A stretch of 64,000 nucleotides of DNA from Lindgomyces ingoldianus (Eukaryota > Ascomycota > Dothideomycetes > Pleosporales > Lindgomycetaceae): positions 478,051-542,050 of the forward strand of contig NW_022985187.1 in assembly GCF_010093535.1 (NCBI RefSeq), read 5' to 3'. Below the pieces are notes generated by a model, which saw only the letters and a program-made list of their open reading frames with translations, ran no database searches and was not told where the DNA came from. The position numbers were made by a program, and so were the translations under genes. Shown piece after piece: positions 47,590 to 59,535 of the stretch (its first letter is position 1; every line of letters starts with the position of its first letter).

Positions 47590-48750
47590 ATAGTAATTAC
47601 TATAGCAATTACTAGGCGCTTCTAGTAATAGTAATTACTATTACTAACAAGTGGCAACTCTAACTGTAGAGGTAACTTTTTTAGGTTCTCTAGTGTTTTA
47701 AACATGTCTTTATAGTTTTTATACTTAGTAGAGATACTATGTTCTTCTTAAATCTTGTAAATACTAGCTTACTTAATGTCTAGGTTAACTTTAAGTTTTC
47801 TGTAAAATACTTCCTCTAATTTCTTGTTTATTATTTATATTACTCTAGCTTTAGGCTTTTAATAAGAGAATTTCTAGAGTATCTATTTCTTTAATTAGTA
47901 ACTACTACCCTGCTTAGCTTGTTTATAGACTAGGTATAAGTTATTATAGCATGCTAACTAGGTTATATGTGCGTAGTTATTAGTAGTTTTAATAGTTATT
48001 ATTTTCTAATTAATAGCAAAGTTATGTTTTTTAAGCTAATTATATTCTAAAATAGTGTTATACTTGTCTTTTAATAAAAGTATGCTTATAGACTTTTAGT
48101 CCTTTATATTTAGTGTTTCTAAATTTTTTTATATATTTTAAAGTTAATCTATCCTTTGCTGTATTCTAGTAATAAGGCATTAGTAAAGGTTGCCTTAAAT
48201 AGAGTTCTTTTAATATAATAGAGGATGCTGTGCTAATCTATCTAGTCTGCGTTTATTACTATAAAGGTGCATCTACTATTAATAAAGGCTAACCTTATTT
48301 ATCCCTTAAACATAAAAGTTATAGTTAGACTTTATCCTACTCTTTAGCTTACTACTACTAGTGCTTTTATGTTGTAAAATATTTCTTTTTTATTATTTAT
48401 AAAATAAGAGTTAATATCTTATAAGTTGTTAAATTTACTTTTCTCTTTTTTATAAAGTTAGTGTCTTTGTACACAGTAGTCTAGGGCTTTACATTTATAA
48501 TCTTCTACTAGGTAATAAAATAGTATATAGTTGTCTAACTGCGCAGCTTTCTACTAAAAGTAGTAGAATCTGTAGTTGCCTTAGTCCTTACAGTCTAGCT
48601 ATGCTCTCAACTTATATAAAAAGGCTGTTTAACATGTGTAACAGTTTATAACTTTATAAGTTAAAGTATTTTTTTTGTAACAGCGCAGGCAGGGTTGCCA
48701 CTTTTTAGTAATAGTAATTACTATTACTAGAGGTATGTAGTAATTACTAT
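47590..48750 (-). mobile_element. Reversed fragment of family G flanked by inverted palindromic repeats
   Basis: Bases about 47,657-48,680 are the reverse complement of the protease-to-RT spacer of family G (about 40,990-41,980 in copy 1; the left edge is closer to copy 2 near 63,740). On each side stands an inverted repeat of about 60 bp ending in GTGGCAAC inward on the left and GTTGCCAC on the right, each with one perfect 24-bp AT palindrome (47,623-47,646 and 48,706-48,729). This looks like a terminal-repeat element carrying a captured retrotransposon piece, or a retrotransposon fragment that landed in a palindromic repeat. I cannot decide. Confidence 0.55.
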
Positions 48751-49300
48751 TTCTATAAATAGATATTTTATAGAAAAAGATTTTAAGTAGTAAAAGTAAT
48801 AATTATTATAATATTATATAATAATTCTTACGTGTCTAGTAATATATATAGCTTTTTTATTTAAAAAAAACTATATAAGCTAAAAAAAACTTTGACAAAT
48901 AATTACTATAATTTAAACAACTATAATATATATAATAATAATATATAATAACGCTATATAATACTATTTAACATATATATTTACTTTACTAAAGTTATTC
49001 TACGGATTAATATTACTAACTTTATTTATATTATATTATAATTTTAGTTTAAGTAAAAAAATTAATATTAAAGATATATCTTTTATACTATATTTAGTAA
49101 GTAGATATTTTTATAATTGCTATTTCTATTCTTATAGTAAAAAGCAACTTTATTATAATTATACTTTACCTAGTAGTTCTAAAGGAAAACAAAAACAAAT
49201 AATAAATCTAGAAGATAAAGAAGAGTTAGAAGAGTTAGAAAATAAAAGTACTACTAGCGTCTCTAGTTATAATAGTACTACAAGTAGTTATATATAGTAA
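48751..49300. other. Very AT-rich sequence, unassigned
   Basis: About 550 bp with runs such as TATATAATAATAAT. A stretch at about 49,180-49,302 reads as an open acidic frame (LEDKEELEELEN) ending in a stop, but I recognise no family and would not call a gene. Confidence 0.35.
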
Positions 49301-49380
49301 AACTATAAATAAAAACTATTTAGTTTATTTTATTTATTTAGTTTATTTTAGTTATATAATTTATTTAGTTATTTTCTTTA
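49301..49380. repeat. Left part of a degenerate TTATTTAG tandem repeat
   Basis: Short units of the TTATTTAGT kind repeat imperfectly. The array continues at 51,221-51,430 and is split by the DNA transposon at 49,381-51,220. Confidence 0.55.
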
Positions 49381-51220
49381 ACATGGTCCACAAGCGAATG
49401 TTCAACACAAGCAAGTGTTCTGCCCTACTACTAAATTTAACTTTAAAGACTATTAATTTAATAATGCAAAAATATACTATATAAAATAAACTACTATAGA
49501 ATTATTTAATATCCTTGCATGTATAAGAGTTATGCCTAGGCTTGTTGCAGCGCTTGCAGCGCTGTATATGCGCTGCGCTGCTTTTAGCAGTTAACTCCTC
49601 CTAGGGCATTTTGCTACCTCCTGCTATACTAGTAAGCTTCTAAGTACTTAACTTAAAGCTTTAATAACCTATTAGAGTTTTTTCTTTTTAAATTTACTTT
49701 TTTTTACGCTGCTTACGCTTTGTAGCTGCCTTACAGGCCCTCTCTAGAGCAGCTGCTTAATTACGCTATAGAACAGCAACATAAGCTATTTTAGTAGCGC
49801 CCTTACTTAGCTGCTTTACTAGATTAAGCATAGTAAAAAAAATAAAATTTTAATGCCTTTAAATCTAATTATATAGTAGAGTTAACTAAGCCTTAACTTT
49901 ATAAAAATTACTAGGTGTTTAAGCCTTTTAGGTAGTATTTAGTAGTAGAGCAGCTAGCTAATTAGGTAGCTGTATATTAAGCTTTAAGAGCACCAGCTCT
50001 AGGTTAAATAGGACTAGTCCTGTAGCTTTAAAGCCTACGCAGATATTATCTATTATAATTAAGCAACTAAATGCTGCCTTAAAGGCTAGTAGAAAGGTTA
50101 GCTTGTTAATATAGTTAATCTAGTAGCAGATTAACTAGCTAATCTTAGTACTGTACGCGCGCTTTAACAGCAAAAAGCAGCCAACGTTAAGCAGCTGTAG
50201 AATATGTGACGCGTGTGCTGGCATATAGAGCGCTATAATACGCCTCTGCTTACAGAGCTCTAGGAATTTAACAGAGTAATAGCTCTTATAGCTATTAAAA
50301 ATAAGCAGCTGCTATAAGCCTACTAAGCAATTTTTTATAGGCAGATTAAAGTGCTTTAGCTATGTAATTCTATATTTATTAGTTATCTAGCTGTTATTGC
50401 TAACACTAATAGCCTAGTCCTTTAGTATATTCTTATTCTTATACTAGGCAAATAGGTGATGCTTGCCTTTAAAGATTGTGTACAGAGGTATTACCTACCT
50501 ATCTGCGTTAATGCCTGTAATAACTGTCACCTATTTACAGTTGCCTAGCTGTATAGCCTTTAGCTAATTATGTCTATCTGTGCCTGTAACAACTATGTAG
50601 CTTAATATAACCTTTATTTAAAAGCCTGTCTTATTAAAATTATACATGTTCTAATTTATAATACTATACTTTAATTATGTAGCCTCTACAAGCTTAAACT
50701 ACTTACTTATAATTACTAAATCTTTGCATTTTGCTTATTAGTAATTATACAGTTAGCTAAGGTAGGTTTTAACTGCTAGCGTACACACAACAAAGTTAGA
50801 TAGCTAGTTAATACCTGCTAGTAAAGCGCTGCGCTTAGTAAGAAGCTTATTAGCTATCTCTTATACAGCACCTAGAGTAGGCGCAAATCCTTAGGAATTT
50901 AGATTAAGTATATACTTAATAATTACCTCCTCTTCTAGCTTTATAAGCTTCTTGTTGTTAGCTGTACAGTCGCGTCGCATAGTCATCCCTGCGCGTTGTC
51001 AGCAGAGAGCCATTTAATTAACATTATAAAGTGCTGCAGCGTGCCTCTTAGTTAAAAACGCGTCTCTATTAAGAGCTTAAATAGCTAGGTTAATTCTAGC
51101 CTCTTTTAAAGATAATTAATTATATAGTTGTTAATGCATTGCAGTTAGTAGTAGGTTGGCTGCGTTTTAGTGGTGGGGCGGAACACTCGCTTGTGTTGAA
51201 CATTTGCTTGTGGACTATGT
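49381..51220 (-). mobile_element. Pogo/Fot1-like DNA transposon (family D), 1840 bp
   Basis: Terminal inverted repeats begin ACATGGTCCACAAGCGAATG on the left and ACATAGTCCACAAGCAAATG on the right (complement). TA flanks both sides (49,379-49,380 and 51,221-51,222), as for Tc1/mariner-pogo elements. On the minus strand a mutated transposase is visible through stops: YNFNKTGF at the first catalytic Asp region (about 50,630), then VVTGTDR, VTVITGINAD and IFKGKHHLFA (about 50,590-50,430). The basic C-terminus lies near 49,700. Catalytic GAT/GAA codons are changed (DETGF reads NKTGF). Its termini differ from families A and B. Confidence 0.85.
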
Positions 51221-51433
51221 TATTTTAGTTATTTCTTTTACTTTAGTTATTTTTTATATTTAAGTTATTTAAGTGATTTAAGTTATTTAGGTTATTTAAG
51301 TTATTTAATTATTTAAGTTACTTAGTTTACTTAAGTTATTTACTTTATTTAGATTATTTAAATTATTTAGTTAGATTAGTTTATTTAGTTAAATTATTTT
51401 ACTTAGTTTACTAAGTTTATCTAAATATAGTAG
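51221..51433. repeat. Right part of the TTATTTAAG tandem repeat
   Basis: Imperfect units of 8-10 bp (GTTATTTAA and variants) run for over 200 bp. Together with 49,301-49,380 this forms one array into which family D inserted. Confidence 0.6.
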
Positions 51434-51547
51434 TCTAAGTAAAATAAGAAAAATAAAGTTAAAAGTGCTATAAATTTTAAATAGCTAATTAAGACTTATG
51501 TTATACTTTTATACTATTTTTAGTAAATGGTAATTACTAGATTACTA
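51434..51547. repeat. Second copy of the repeat that follows the assembly gap
   Basis: Nearly identical to 33,987-34,096. It ends at the TA target of the family A transposon. One base difference (AAATGGTAATTAC here, AAATAGTAATTAC there) is of the G-to-A kind. Confidence 0.75.
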
Positions 51548-53411
51548 ACGTACTTTACAGGCGAGTTGCTTACACACCTAAGTTGCTTACTTTTGCTAAG
51601 ACTCTACTACACTACTCTTTCTACACTAATGCATTTCTAACAACACTACTTAGATGTATTAAAGAAACATTAAATGTAGCTTACACTTTAGGCTTTTAAA
51701 TAAAACGCAACACTTTTTAAGTAACACACTGCAGCTATTTATAAGGTTTTTTAAAAAATAATAAGTAACTAACACACTAAATAACCTTTTTAAGCTAATT
51801 ATATAGCTAACTTATAAAAGCTAGATGATAATAAAAAGTAAGTAATTATTTAGCACATACTTAAGCTAAATGCGCAAGAATTTCCCTTTTAGCTAGCAGC
51901 TATAGCTAATATAGCTAATTCTTTACACACTAAGCATAATATAGGCTATGTTAGTATAAACTAGCTTAATATGTTTATTAAGTGTTACTTAAAGCTTAAA
52001 GTAAAGTTTAAGTGTAAGTATAACTATAAAAAAGCTTTTTATAAAATTTTTATAGTAATTTAGTTATATATAAGGTTTTTAGCTTAGCGCTTATACACTT
52101 TTTTAAAGAAGTAAAACAACCTACATTAAGTAGCTATAAAAAGTGTAATAAGTAAAAAAGTATATAAATAGTAATAATCTTATTATTTTTATAGTATTAC
52201 TAAAAATAAAGTAAGTTATAGCTTTTATAGCTGTTAATAACTAGCAGATAGTAGCTGCTAATAGTACACTTCTTTATATACATATTAAAGTGCTTTAACT
52301 AGTCTAGACTAAGCTAATTAGTAGTCTAGCTATGTTTAGAGATTATAATAACTTAATCTTAAAGTAGATTTTCTTTTTTTATACTAGTTTAAAAAGTAGT
52401 TACTACTCTAAAAAATAATAAAAAGTAAAATAGCTTACTTTTTAGTATTAATGCTCTAGATAGCTATTATCTACTTCTAGTTGCCTAGCTAGACTGCTTT
52501 TAGCTGTCCTTATCTCTTTAAACTTATAATAACTGCTCTAGTAGATATTTAGCCTATTATAAACCCTATTTTATTAAAGTTATACATGTTATTATTTTAA
52601 ATACTATACTTAGCTTTAATATTCTTTATAAAGTTAAACTAGCCTTAAATTACTTATATTATAAAAATAAAGTTCCTACTATGCTTTAAAGTAGCTTATA
52701 ATGCTATAATTACTTTTAGTAATATCTAAAAAGGGTTTTAAAGCGCTAGATTAGTTTTTTTAACCTATAATAAGTTATAATAGGCTTTAATGTAAAGTTA
52801 CACACATTACTACTACTACTACTTATATATAATAAGCTCTAGTAGTTATAAACTCTAAGTAATACTCTAAAACTTAAGTTATAATTAATGCTTATAAAAA
52901 GAAAAATTTAAAAGCATATAAATAGTTTACTAACTTTTATAGTTAAGGTGTTTAAAAAAGTTTTAAAAAGAGCAGTAATAATTACGCATAAGCTAGTGTT
53001 AGTATAATAGAAAATTACTAAGCTTTAAGCAGCTAATAAAGCTACTACATTACATAAATTACATAAAAAAAGTAGATTAAGGTAGAAAAGACTTTAATAA
53101 TTTAAAAAGGCCTACACTTAACAGCTCTAAAGGAGTTTAAGGCGCGCAGTAATAGAAAGAAGGTAAAGAAGCAGGTGTAAGCTAAAGTAGGTAAGCTATC
53201 CTAAAGGCGCTGTAGATAGTGCAATTAGACTAGGCATAACACGCAAACATGTAAGTAAGAAGTAGAAGTAGTATCTAAATAATATTCTAGGCTGTACTGT
53301 ACTATATAGTGCTAGAGCGGGTTGTTATAGGCTATAATAGAGTTTGTTAGGGTGGGGTCTTAGCAAAAGTAAGCGACTCGGGTGTGTGAGCAACTCGCCC
53401 GTGAAGTACGT
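51548..53411 (+). mobile_element. Pogo/Fot1-like DNA transposon (family A), 1864 bp, with internal inversion
   Basis: Termini ACGTACTTTACAGGCGAG (left) and the less mutated ACGTACTTCACGGGCGAG (right, complement) are flanked by TA (51,546-51,547 and 53,412-53,413). The first ~500 bp encode the transposase N-terminus on the plus strand (FNRKYNYKKAFYK-like). The middle, about 52,060-52,690, reads on the minus strand and contains KAKYSI, NMYNF, FIIF and the INSYKSYN text that corresponds to LDGHESHN. The last 700 bp are again plus-strand C-terminus. All parts are full of stops. The normal total length suggests an inversion rather than a nested insertion. Confidence 0.75.
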
Positions 53412-53433
53412 TATAGTAATTACTATACACACC

Positions 53434-53530
53434 TAGTAATAGTAATTACTATTACTATACCCACCTAGTAATAGTAATTACTATTACTAGAGCTAAAAGG
53501 TTGCATAGTAATTACTATAGTAAACAGCAA
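53434..53530. repeat. Two 24-bp AT palindromes followed by GGTTGC...GCAACC
   Basis: Perfect palindromes lie at 53,434-53,457 and 53,466-53,489 with half-site TAGTAATAGTAA. The sequence after the second matches 34,137-34,212. See the repeat at 33,987-34,215. Confidence 0.65.
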
Positions 53531-53810
53531 CCCTGGGCGCAGGCAAGACAATGGGTCCGAATGCGGTGGGAATCCACTCAGAGGCATATGGGAGTGCGTG
53601 GGGACTCTGAATCTGGGAATGCCATTGACACCTATAGGCCTTGTACGAAAGGATATTAGAAAACTACTAAGCTAGCTACAGAGCGAGGTGCGACTAAATA
53701 CATAAGAGAATAGGGGTACAGCAGGGGGCAGGGCAGAGTTGTGGTCAGGGCCGATACAGGGACCCTTTAGATAGAATCTAAGCAACCTAAGATAGAACAA
53801 TTTGTAGAAT
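53531..53810. other. GC-normal island within the mutated block
   Basis: About 280 bp of mixed composition with intact CpG, CpA and TpG (for example GGGTCCGAATGCGGTGGGAAT), unlike all surrounding DNA. I find no gene, repeat partner or RNA in it. It ends at a candidate LTR boundary (TGTTACACTACC at 53,811). Confidence 0.55.
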
Positions 53811-54834
53811 TGTTACACTACCTCCCTCTCTATAGGCTAATAGTCTTTATTTGTAGTGTGTAGAAAATATTTAAAACTAATTTAAAACTAATTTAGATAG
53901 AATATAATAAGTATAACTATTTTAACTAAAAATTTTTATTACTAAGAAATAAACTAAAAACTAAATACTAATATAATGCCTTTATTATAATGTTTTTATT
54001 TAGTAGTGACTAGCAGTGTAGTTATTGTTAATATAGCAAATTTATTATTTATAGTAATAAGTGTTTACTTACCTTACTTATATAGTTTAGTTAATGTTGT
54101 TAGTTTTTTTTTTTAGCTATTATCTAAATCTCTACTTTATAGGTATTATCATGCACCTAACATCTTATAGCTTAGTCTACTAACTAATTATAGTATTAAT
54201 AAAATTTACTATGCTGCTCTACCCCTTTTCTAGAGCCTCTTTAAAGGCGTTTTAAGTTATCTGCTTTTAGGCTGCCTATGCTTTTACTTACAGCCTTTAA
54301 GTTAAATTCTCTTATTAGTTTTTTAAATTAAAAAAATATAAGTATTACACTTTACATAATAAAAAAATATAACTTTATATAAATATAGTTTAATACAGCT
54401 AAGGTATAGTTTACTAACATACACATAAGTTTTTTTATATTATAAAAAGGAATTTTTAGTCTTTTAAAGCTATCTTAAGCTATAGGCAGCAGCCTAAAAC
54501 ACAAGAAGTAATAAAAATAAAAATAAGGCCTTTAAAGCTATTTTAAAGTTTGCTTAAAACCTAGCGTAGGTAGCGTAGGTTATAAAGAGCTAAGAGGCTA
54601 AGCTTCCTGTAGCTAGTGTCTAGGTAGCCTTATTCTACTAAAACACTAAGCTGCTTTGTTAAGTTTTAGCCCTAAAAGCTCTAGTGTCTAACCTTTAGGC
54701 AGACATTGTAGCGCTCTTAGGCAGCTAAGGACAAGGCAGAGGGGGTTTAGAGGGAGTCTAGAGGGGAGGGAGAAGGGGAGAAAGGAGAGGAAGAAAGGCA
54801 GAGGAGAAAAAGAAGAGTCTAGAGGTGTCTAACA
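53811..54834 (-). repeat. Candidate 3' LTR of chromovirus copy 2
   Basis: On the minus strand this begins TGTTAGACACC at 54,834 and ends TAGTGTAACA at 53,811, so it has TG...CA ends with TGTTA/TAACA symmetry. It lies just downstream of the chromodomain-like end of the family C polyprotein. The expected polypurine tract is weak and no second LTR is present in the window to compare, so the borders are provisional. A purine-rich plus-strand tract runs at about 54,735-54,825. Confidence 0.4.
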
Positions 54835-57800
54835 GCTTGCTGTTAAACCTCCCTAGCACTATGTCTGTAGTATTATAATACTATTATGTATAACTATAAA
54901 TTAACTTCTTACTTCTATACTTTATTATCTGCTAAGTAATCTATGCTTTTTACACTAGCTTTAAAAGCTTTAATTTACTTACATAAAGCCTTTAAAAGTC
55001 CTAGCTAATTTAGATGCTTATTATAAAAAGCTTTTAGTTTATAGAAAAAATGTATAAAATTTAAAGCTTTATACTAGACTAGATTAAAGTTATGTTCTAC
55101 TTATTTTACCTAGTACTTAAGCATTTTCTAGTAGAGCTTACTAGTAAGTATTTTCTCTACTTCTTACTTCTCTACCCTATTAATAGTAATTCTAGGGGGG
55201 TTTAAAAGTTCTTATTTTAGGAGTAGATTTTAAGAGTCTTTATAGAGTATATTTAGTGTAAAAACATTATGTAACGTACTTTACAGGCAAGTTGCTTACA
55301 CACCTAAGTTGCTTACTTTTGCTAAGACCCTACTAAACTACTTTTTCTACACTAATGCATTCCCCACAACACTACTTAGACGCGCTAAAAGAATGTTAGA
55401 TACAGCTTGTGCTCTAAGCTTTTAAACAAGACATAAAACTCTTAAAGAAATATGCTATAGCTATATACAAAGTCTTATAAAAAACAACAAATAACTACAG
55501 CACTAGACAACCTTTACAAGCTAATTCTACAGCTAAATTATAAAGGCTAGGCAATAAAAAGAAGCAGGTGATTATTAAGACTATACTTAAGCTATATGCG
55601 CAAGGAATTTCCCCTTAGATAGCATTTATAGCTAATATAGCTAATTCTTTGCGCGCTAAGCGTAATCTAGGCTATGTTTGCATAAACTAGCCTAGTACGT
55701 TTGTAAAGCATTATTTAGAGCTTAAAGTAACATTTAAGTGTAAGTACAACTATAAGAAAGCTCTCTATAAGAGTCCTAGAGTAATTTAGAGCAGGTTTAG
55801 CCTTGTAAAGAATATTAAAGCTAAGTATAGCATCTAGGATAATAACATGTACAACTTTAGTAAGATAAGGTTTATAATTAGCTAAATATCTTTTAACTAT
55901 ACTTGCGCTTAAAACTTTACTTTAAGCTCTAAATAACACTTTACAAACGTACTAGGCTAGTTTATGCGAACATAGCCTAGATTATGCTTAGCGCGCAAAG
56001 AATTAGCTATATTAGCTATAAATGCTATCTAAGGGGAAATTCCTTGCGCATATAGCTTAAGTATAGTCTTAATAATTACCTGCTTCTTTTTATTACCTAG
56101 CCTTTATAATTTAGCTGTAGAATTAGCTTATAAAGGTTGTCTAGCGCTATAGTTATCTATTATCTTTTATAGGACTTTGCACATAGCTACAGCATATTTC
56201 TTTAAGAGTTTTATGTCTTGTTTAAAAGCTTAGAGTGTAAGCTGTATCTAACATTCTTTTAGCGCGTCTAAGTAGTGTTGTGGGGAATGCATTAGTGTAG
56301 GAAGGGTGGTTTAGTAGAGTCTTAGCAAAAGTAAGTGACTTAGGTGTGTGAGCAACTCGCCTGTGAAGTACGTTATCTTTAACTTTAAAGGTAGCTTTAA
56401 GTAGTATAAGTTTTTAACTTGTTTAAGTACTTTAAAGGGGTCTTTTTATTATTTAGATAGTTTTTAGCTAGGTCTTTAAACAGCTAAGTTCTTAGTGTCT
56501 AGGTAAACTATGTTGCTAACCTTCTAGTTAACTAGCTAGCAGTGGCAGTTAACTATAGTTTGCATCTAATCCTAGGCTTTTTCTATATAGGTCTTAGCTA
56601 ACTCCTAGGCTGCATGCATGTAGGTTGCTAATGCTAGGGCATCCTTACAATTTAGCTTGTCTATAGCTATAATAGGTTCTGTAGAATGTTTCTAGTCCTA
56701 GCTTTAACATAGTTTAGAGCTATATAAGACTTAATATAAAAACATTTTAATTATTGCATAAAGCAAAGTTATCTAAGCCTAATTAATTAAAGGCAGTAAA
56801 GAACTCTAGTTATTTTAGTAAAAAGATATAAAAAGCCTTAGTTTTTAATTAATATACTTATTTATAATCTTTATTTAGCTATTTATTTCCTTATAATAAG
56901 TAGTAGAGAGCTTAACTTTTATGCCTAAAATTTAATACAATTTAGACTAGAAACTAGATATAAACTAAAGTCTCTAGTTAAAGATAATAGTTTTAGGTAT
57001 GTAGCTAAAATAGTACACTTATTAAATAAATAAGGTAGCTATTTTTTAGGTGTTAATTATTTTATAGTAGGGAATAAAAATAGCTTGTTTAGATATGTAA
57101 TTAATTATAACTATAATCTAGTTATAACTAGACTTGTCTTTAAAAAAATTCTTAAAGTTAATATACAAGTGCTGCATTAGTTAATTAAGGATTAGAAGGG
57201 AGTAGATAAACCCTAGAGTTTAGGTCTATTTTAGATAAGCTTTACAACAGAAGAAGTAATTTTATATATATTATTTATAAGTAGCCTTTATACCCTTTTA
57301 GTAGTACTTTTAAAACAGTAACTAATAAGTCTTAGTAGCACTAAAGTGTGCTAAAAATGCTTAATTATAGACTTCTTAGATAAGTTAAGTACACAGTAGC
57401 AAGTCTACTAAAACACATAAATAGTTAGCATAAAAAAGTAGTCTATTTTCTATCTAATAATAGTAGGGTAAGAGTTTTTACTTTTACATAAAAAAGGCTT
57501 ATTTTTTTTAAAGTAATGCATTAATTAATTTTAAAAAATCTAAAGACATAACCTAGTTTAGTTCTTCTATAACATTTAGTAAAGTTACTTAAGTTGTTAT
57601 TTAAGTAATATAGTACTAGGCTAATTCTTTATTAATTTAGGGGTAAAGTTAGTGTAGTCTAAGTAGAACTCTTAACTAGTTATTAGTTTAAGCTGCTCTT
57701 AAATTTTCTATGTCTTATTTATAACAGCTAAGAATGTCTGCCCTAGCGTTGTTCTTACTAGAGGTGTACTTAATTTAAAAGTAATACTAAGCTAACTTCT

Positions 57801-58942
57801 TAGCCTAACAGACTTAACAAGCATTTAGCACCTTTGTTATTATAAAGTACTCTAATAACTAATAATTAGTATATACTAAGGTGCTTATTGTTGCTAATAT
57901 AAGCTTAGCCCTTTATTATTTAAACATAGTAATAATTATAAATAGCTCTTTATTATGTATTTTCTAGTTTAGCTCTAAACTAGATAGGACCTTGCTATAG
58001 AATAAAACAGGGCACTAATTTCTATTAGCATGTTTCTAAGATAGGACTCCTGCTACTACTCTATTAAAAGTGTTAGTTTTAATTTTAGTTTACAACATAA
58101 GGTTAAAATAGTAAAGCGTAGGTATTCTTAGTAGCTTAGACTTTAGCTTTTTAAAAGCCCTATTACACTCTAGAGTCTATATAAAAGGGGTAGTAAAACT
58201 CTAAAGTGTAATAATTAGTTTTGCTGCATAAAAAAAATTTAAAATAAATTATTAATAAAATTTAGTAAAGCCTAGAAAGAATTTTACGCTTATTATAGTA
58301 GTAGGCGCCTACTAGTTGCGTAGCACCTTTACTTTCTAGAGGTTAACCTCTAGTCCTTTGTTTAAAAGTATATAGCTAAGATACTTTGTTTAAGTAACAT
58401 AAAATTTACTTTTTGTAATCTTTACTTATAATTCTGCTTACTAGAGCCTTTCTAAGACCTTTTTAATATAAAGAATATAAGTTACCTTTTCTTTAAAGTA
58501 GATAAGGATGTTATTAAGATAAGTAATGCAGAAATTGTTTAGATAGTTAATTAATATGTTATTTATATAGCACTAGTAAGTTACGAGGCTATTACATAAT
58601 TTAAAAGGCAAGACTTTACACTTATATGTTTTATATTATGTCTAAAAGGTTGTACACTTTTTAGAGCTTAGGTCTATCCTAATCTTATTAAAGGCTATGT
58701 AAATATTAAACTTAGTAAAGATAGCTGCCTTTATAAGTCTTAATAAAAGTTTGTCTATGCGCAGTATTAGATACACATTCTTACAGGTAATAGCATTAAG
58801 TTTATAGTAATTAACACAGATACATAAGTTGCTATTTAGTTTCTATACATAAAAGATAGGAGATGCAAAAGGGCTCTAACTCTACTTAATAAAGCTATAT
58901 TTTAGATTGTCTATAATGTACTTTTTTATTGCCTCTAGTTCC
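54835..58942 (-). mobile_element. Old Ty3/gypsy chromovirus (family C), copy 2
   Basis: Reading on the minus strand from 58,942: reverse transcriptase (matching 37,640-38,281 of copy 1), the unoccupied GGCGC site at about 58,304-58,309, RNase H, integrase and its C-terminal GPF-like part (about 56,400-56,560), then after the family A insertion (55,274-56,373) a chromodomain-like stretch (EVEKILTSKLYYKML-like, about 55,090-55,180). A chromodomain at the end of pol defines chromoviruses. The 5' half is lost: the copy is cut at 58,942 by the LTR of family G copy 2. All frames are broken. Confidence 0.7.
55274..56373. mobile_element. Family A fold-back element, 1100 bp with ~460-bp inverted arms
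   Basis: TA flanks lie at 55,272-55,273 and 56,374-56,375. The two halves (55,274 to about 55,735 and about 55,914 to 56,373) are near-perfect inverted copies of each other, far longer than the usual terminal repeat. Each arm is the 5' half of the family A transposase gene. Only about 180 bp of loop, which continues the left arm's reading (KAKYSI, NMYNF), separates them. It is thus two 5' ends head to head, with no 3' end. It inserted in the integrase/chromodomain junction of the old chromovirus copy. Confidence 0.85.
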
Positions 58943-59535
58943 TGTTACGGTCTACGGTTGGACCAGCGTAACTCCACCAGCAGTGCTCCACAATCTAGCT
59001 GGATTGGGACAGGGCTCGCTTATGAACCAATCGGAGGACACGGAAGCAGCACAGCTGCCTGCGGTAATGGGGGAATGCGTCGTCTAATAAGGAAGACAGG
59101 CTACGAGTTTAGGGAGCCTAAGAGAGCTTTAGGGAGCTCTCCTTAGCAAGCTCCTATAAACTCCTCCTGCCCCCCTTAGCACCTCTAGTATATGTATATA
59201 ATTTCTACACTAAATAACCTTAAAAAAGTGTGTTTAATGTTTAGTTTATTCTTTACATAAACTAAGTAGCATTTAGCTTTTTAAAAAGCTATAATACTAT
59301 TTATATATCTTACACTATATATACTTCTAATTCTGTCTAATAAGACTGTTTAACCTAGCCTTTTTACTGCTGCATAAAGGGCAAACTATAATCTAGTTAC
59401 TCTACTTCCCTCTAATAGCCTATTAGCCTGTACGTAGGACTGTACACCCTACTAGTTAGCCTCTACTATTTGCCCTACTTCTCCCCTAGGAATATTATGA
59501 GACCTAAGTGCTTCTATAAAGTAAAGATTATAACA
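58943..59535 (+). repeat. 5' LTR of family G copy 2
   Basis: This is 593 bp, slightly shorter than the 604-bp LTRs of copy 1, with the same ends (TGTTACGGTC, TATAACA). The first 150 bp are little mutated, as in the 5' LTR of copy 1. Confidence 0.88.

Noticed and set aside
51221..51433. Regularly spaced short repeats suggesting a CRISPR-like array
   Set aside because: Units are 8-10 bp, degenerate and contiguous without spacers, in a fungal genome; this is an AT-rich tandem repeat.
54835..58942. Reading family C and family G as one element family
   Set aside because: They match each other only at the level of Ty3/gypsy motifs; family C alone shows a chromodomain-like end and serves as the insertion target of G.
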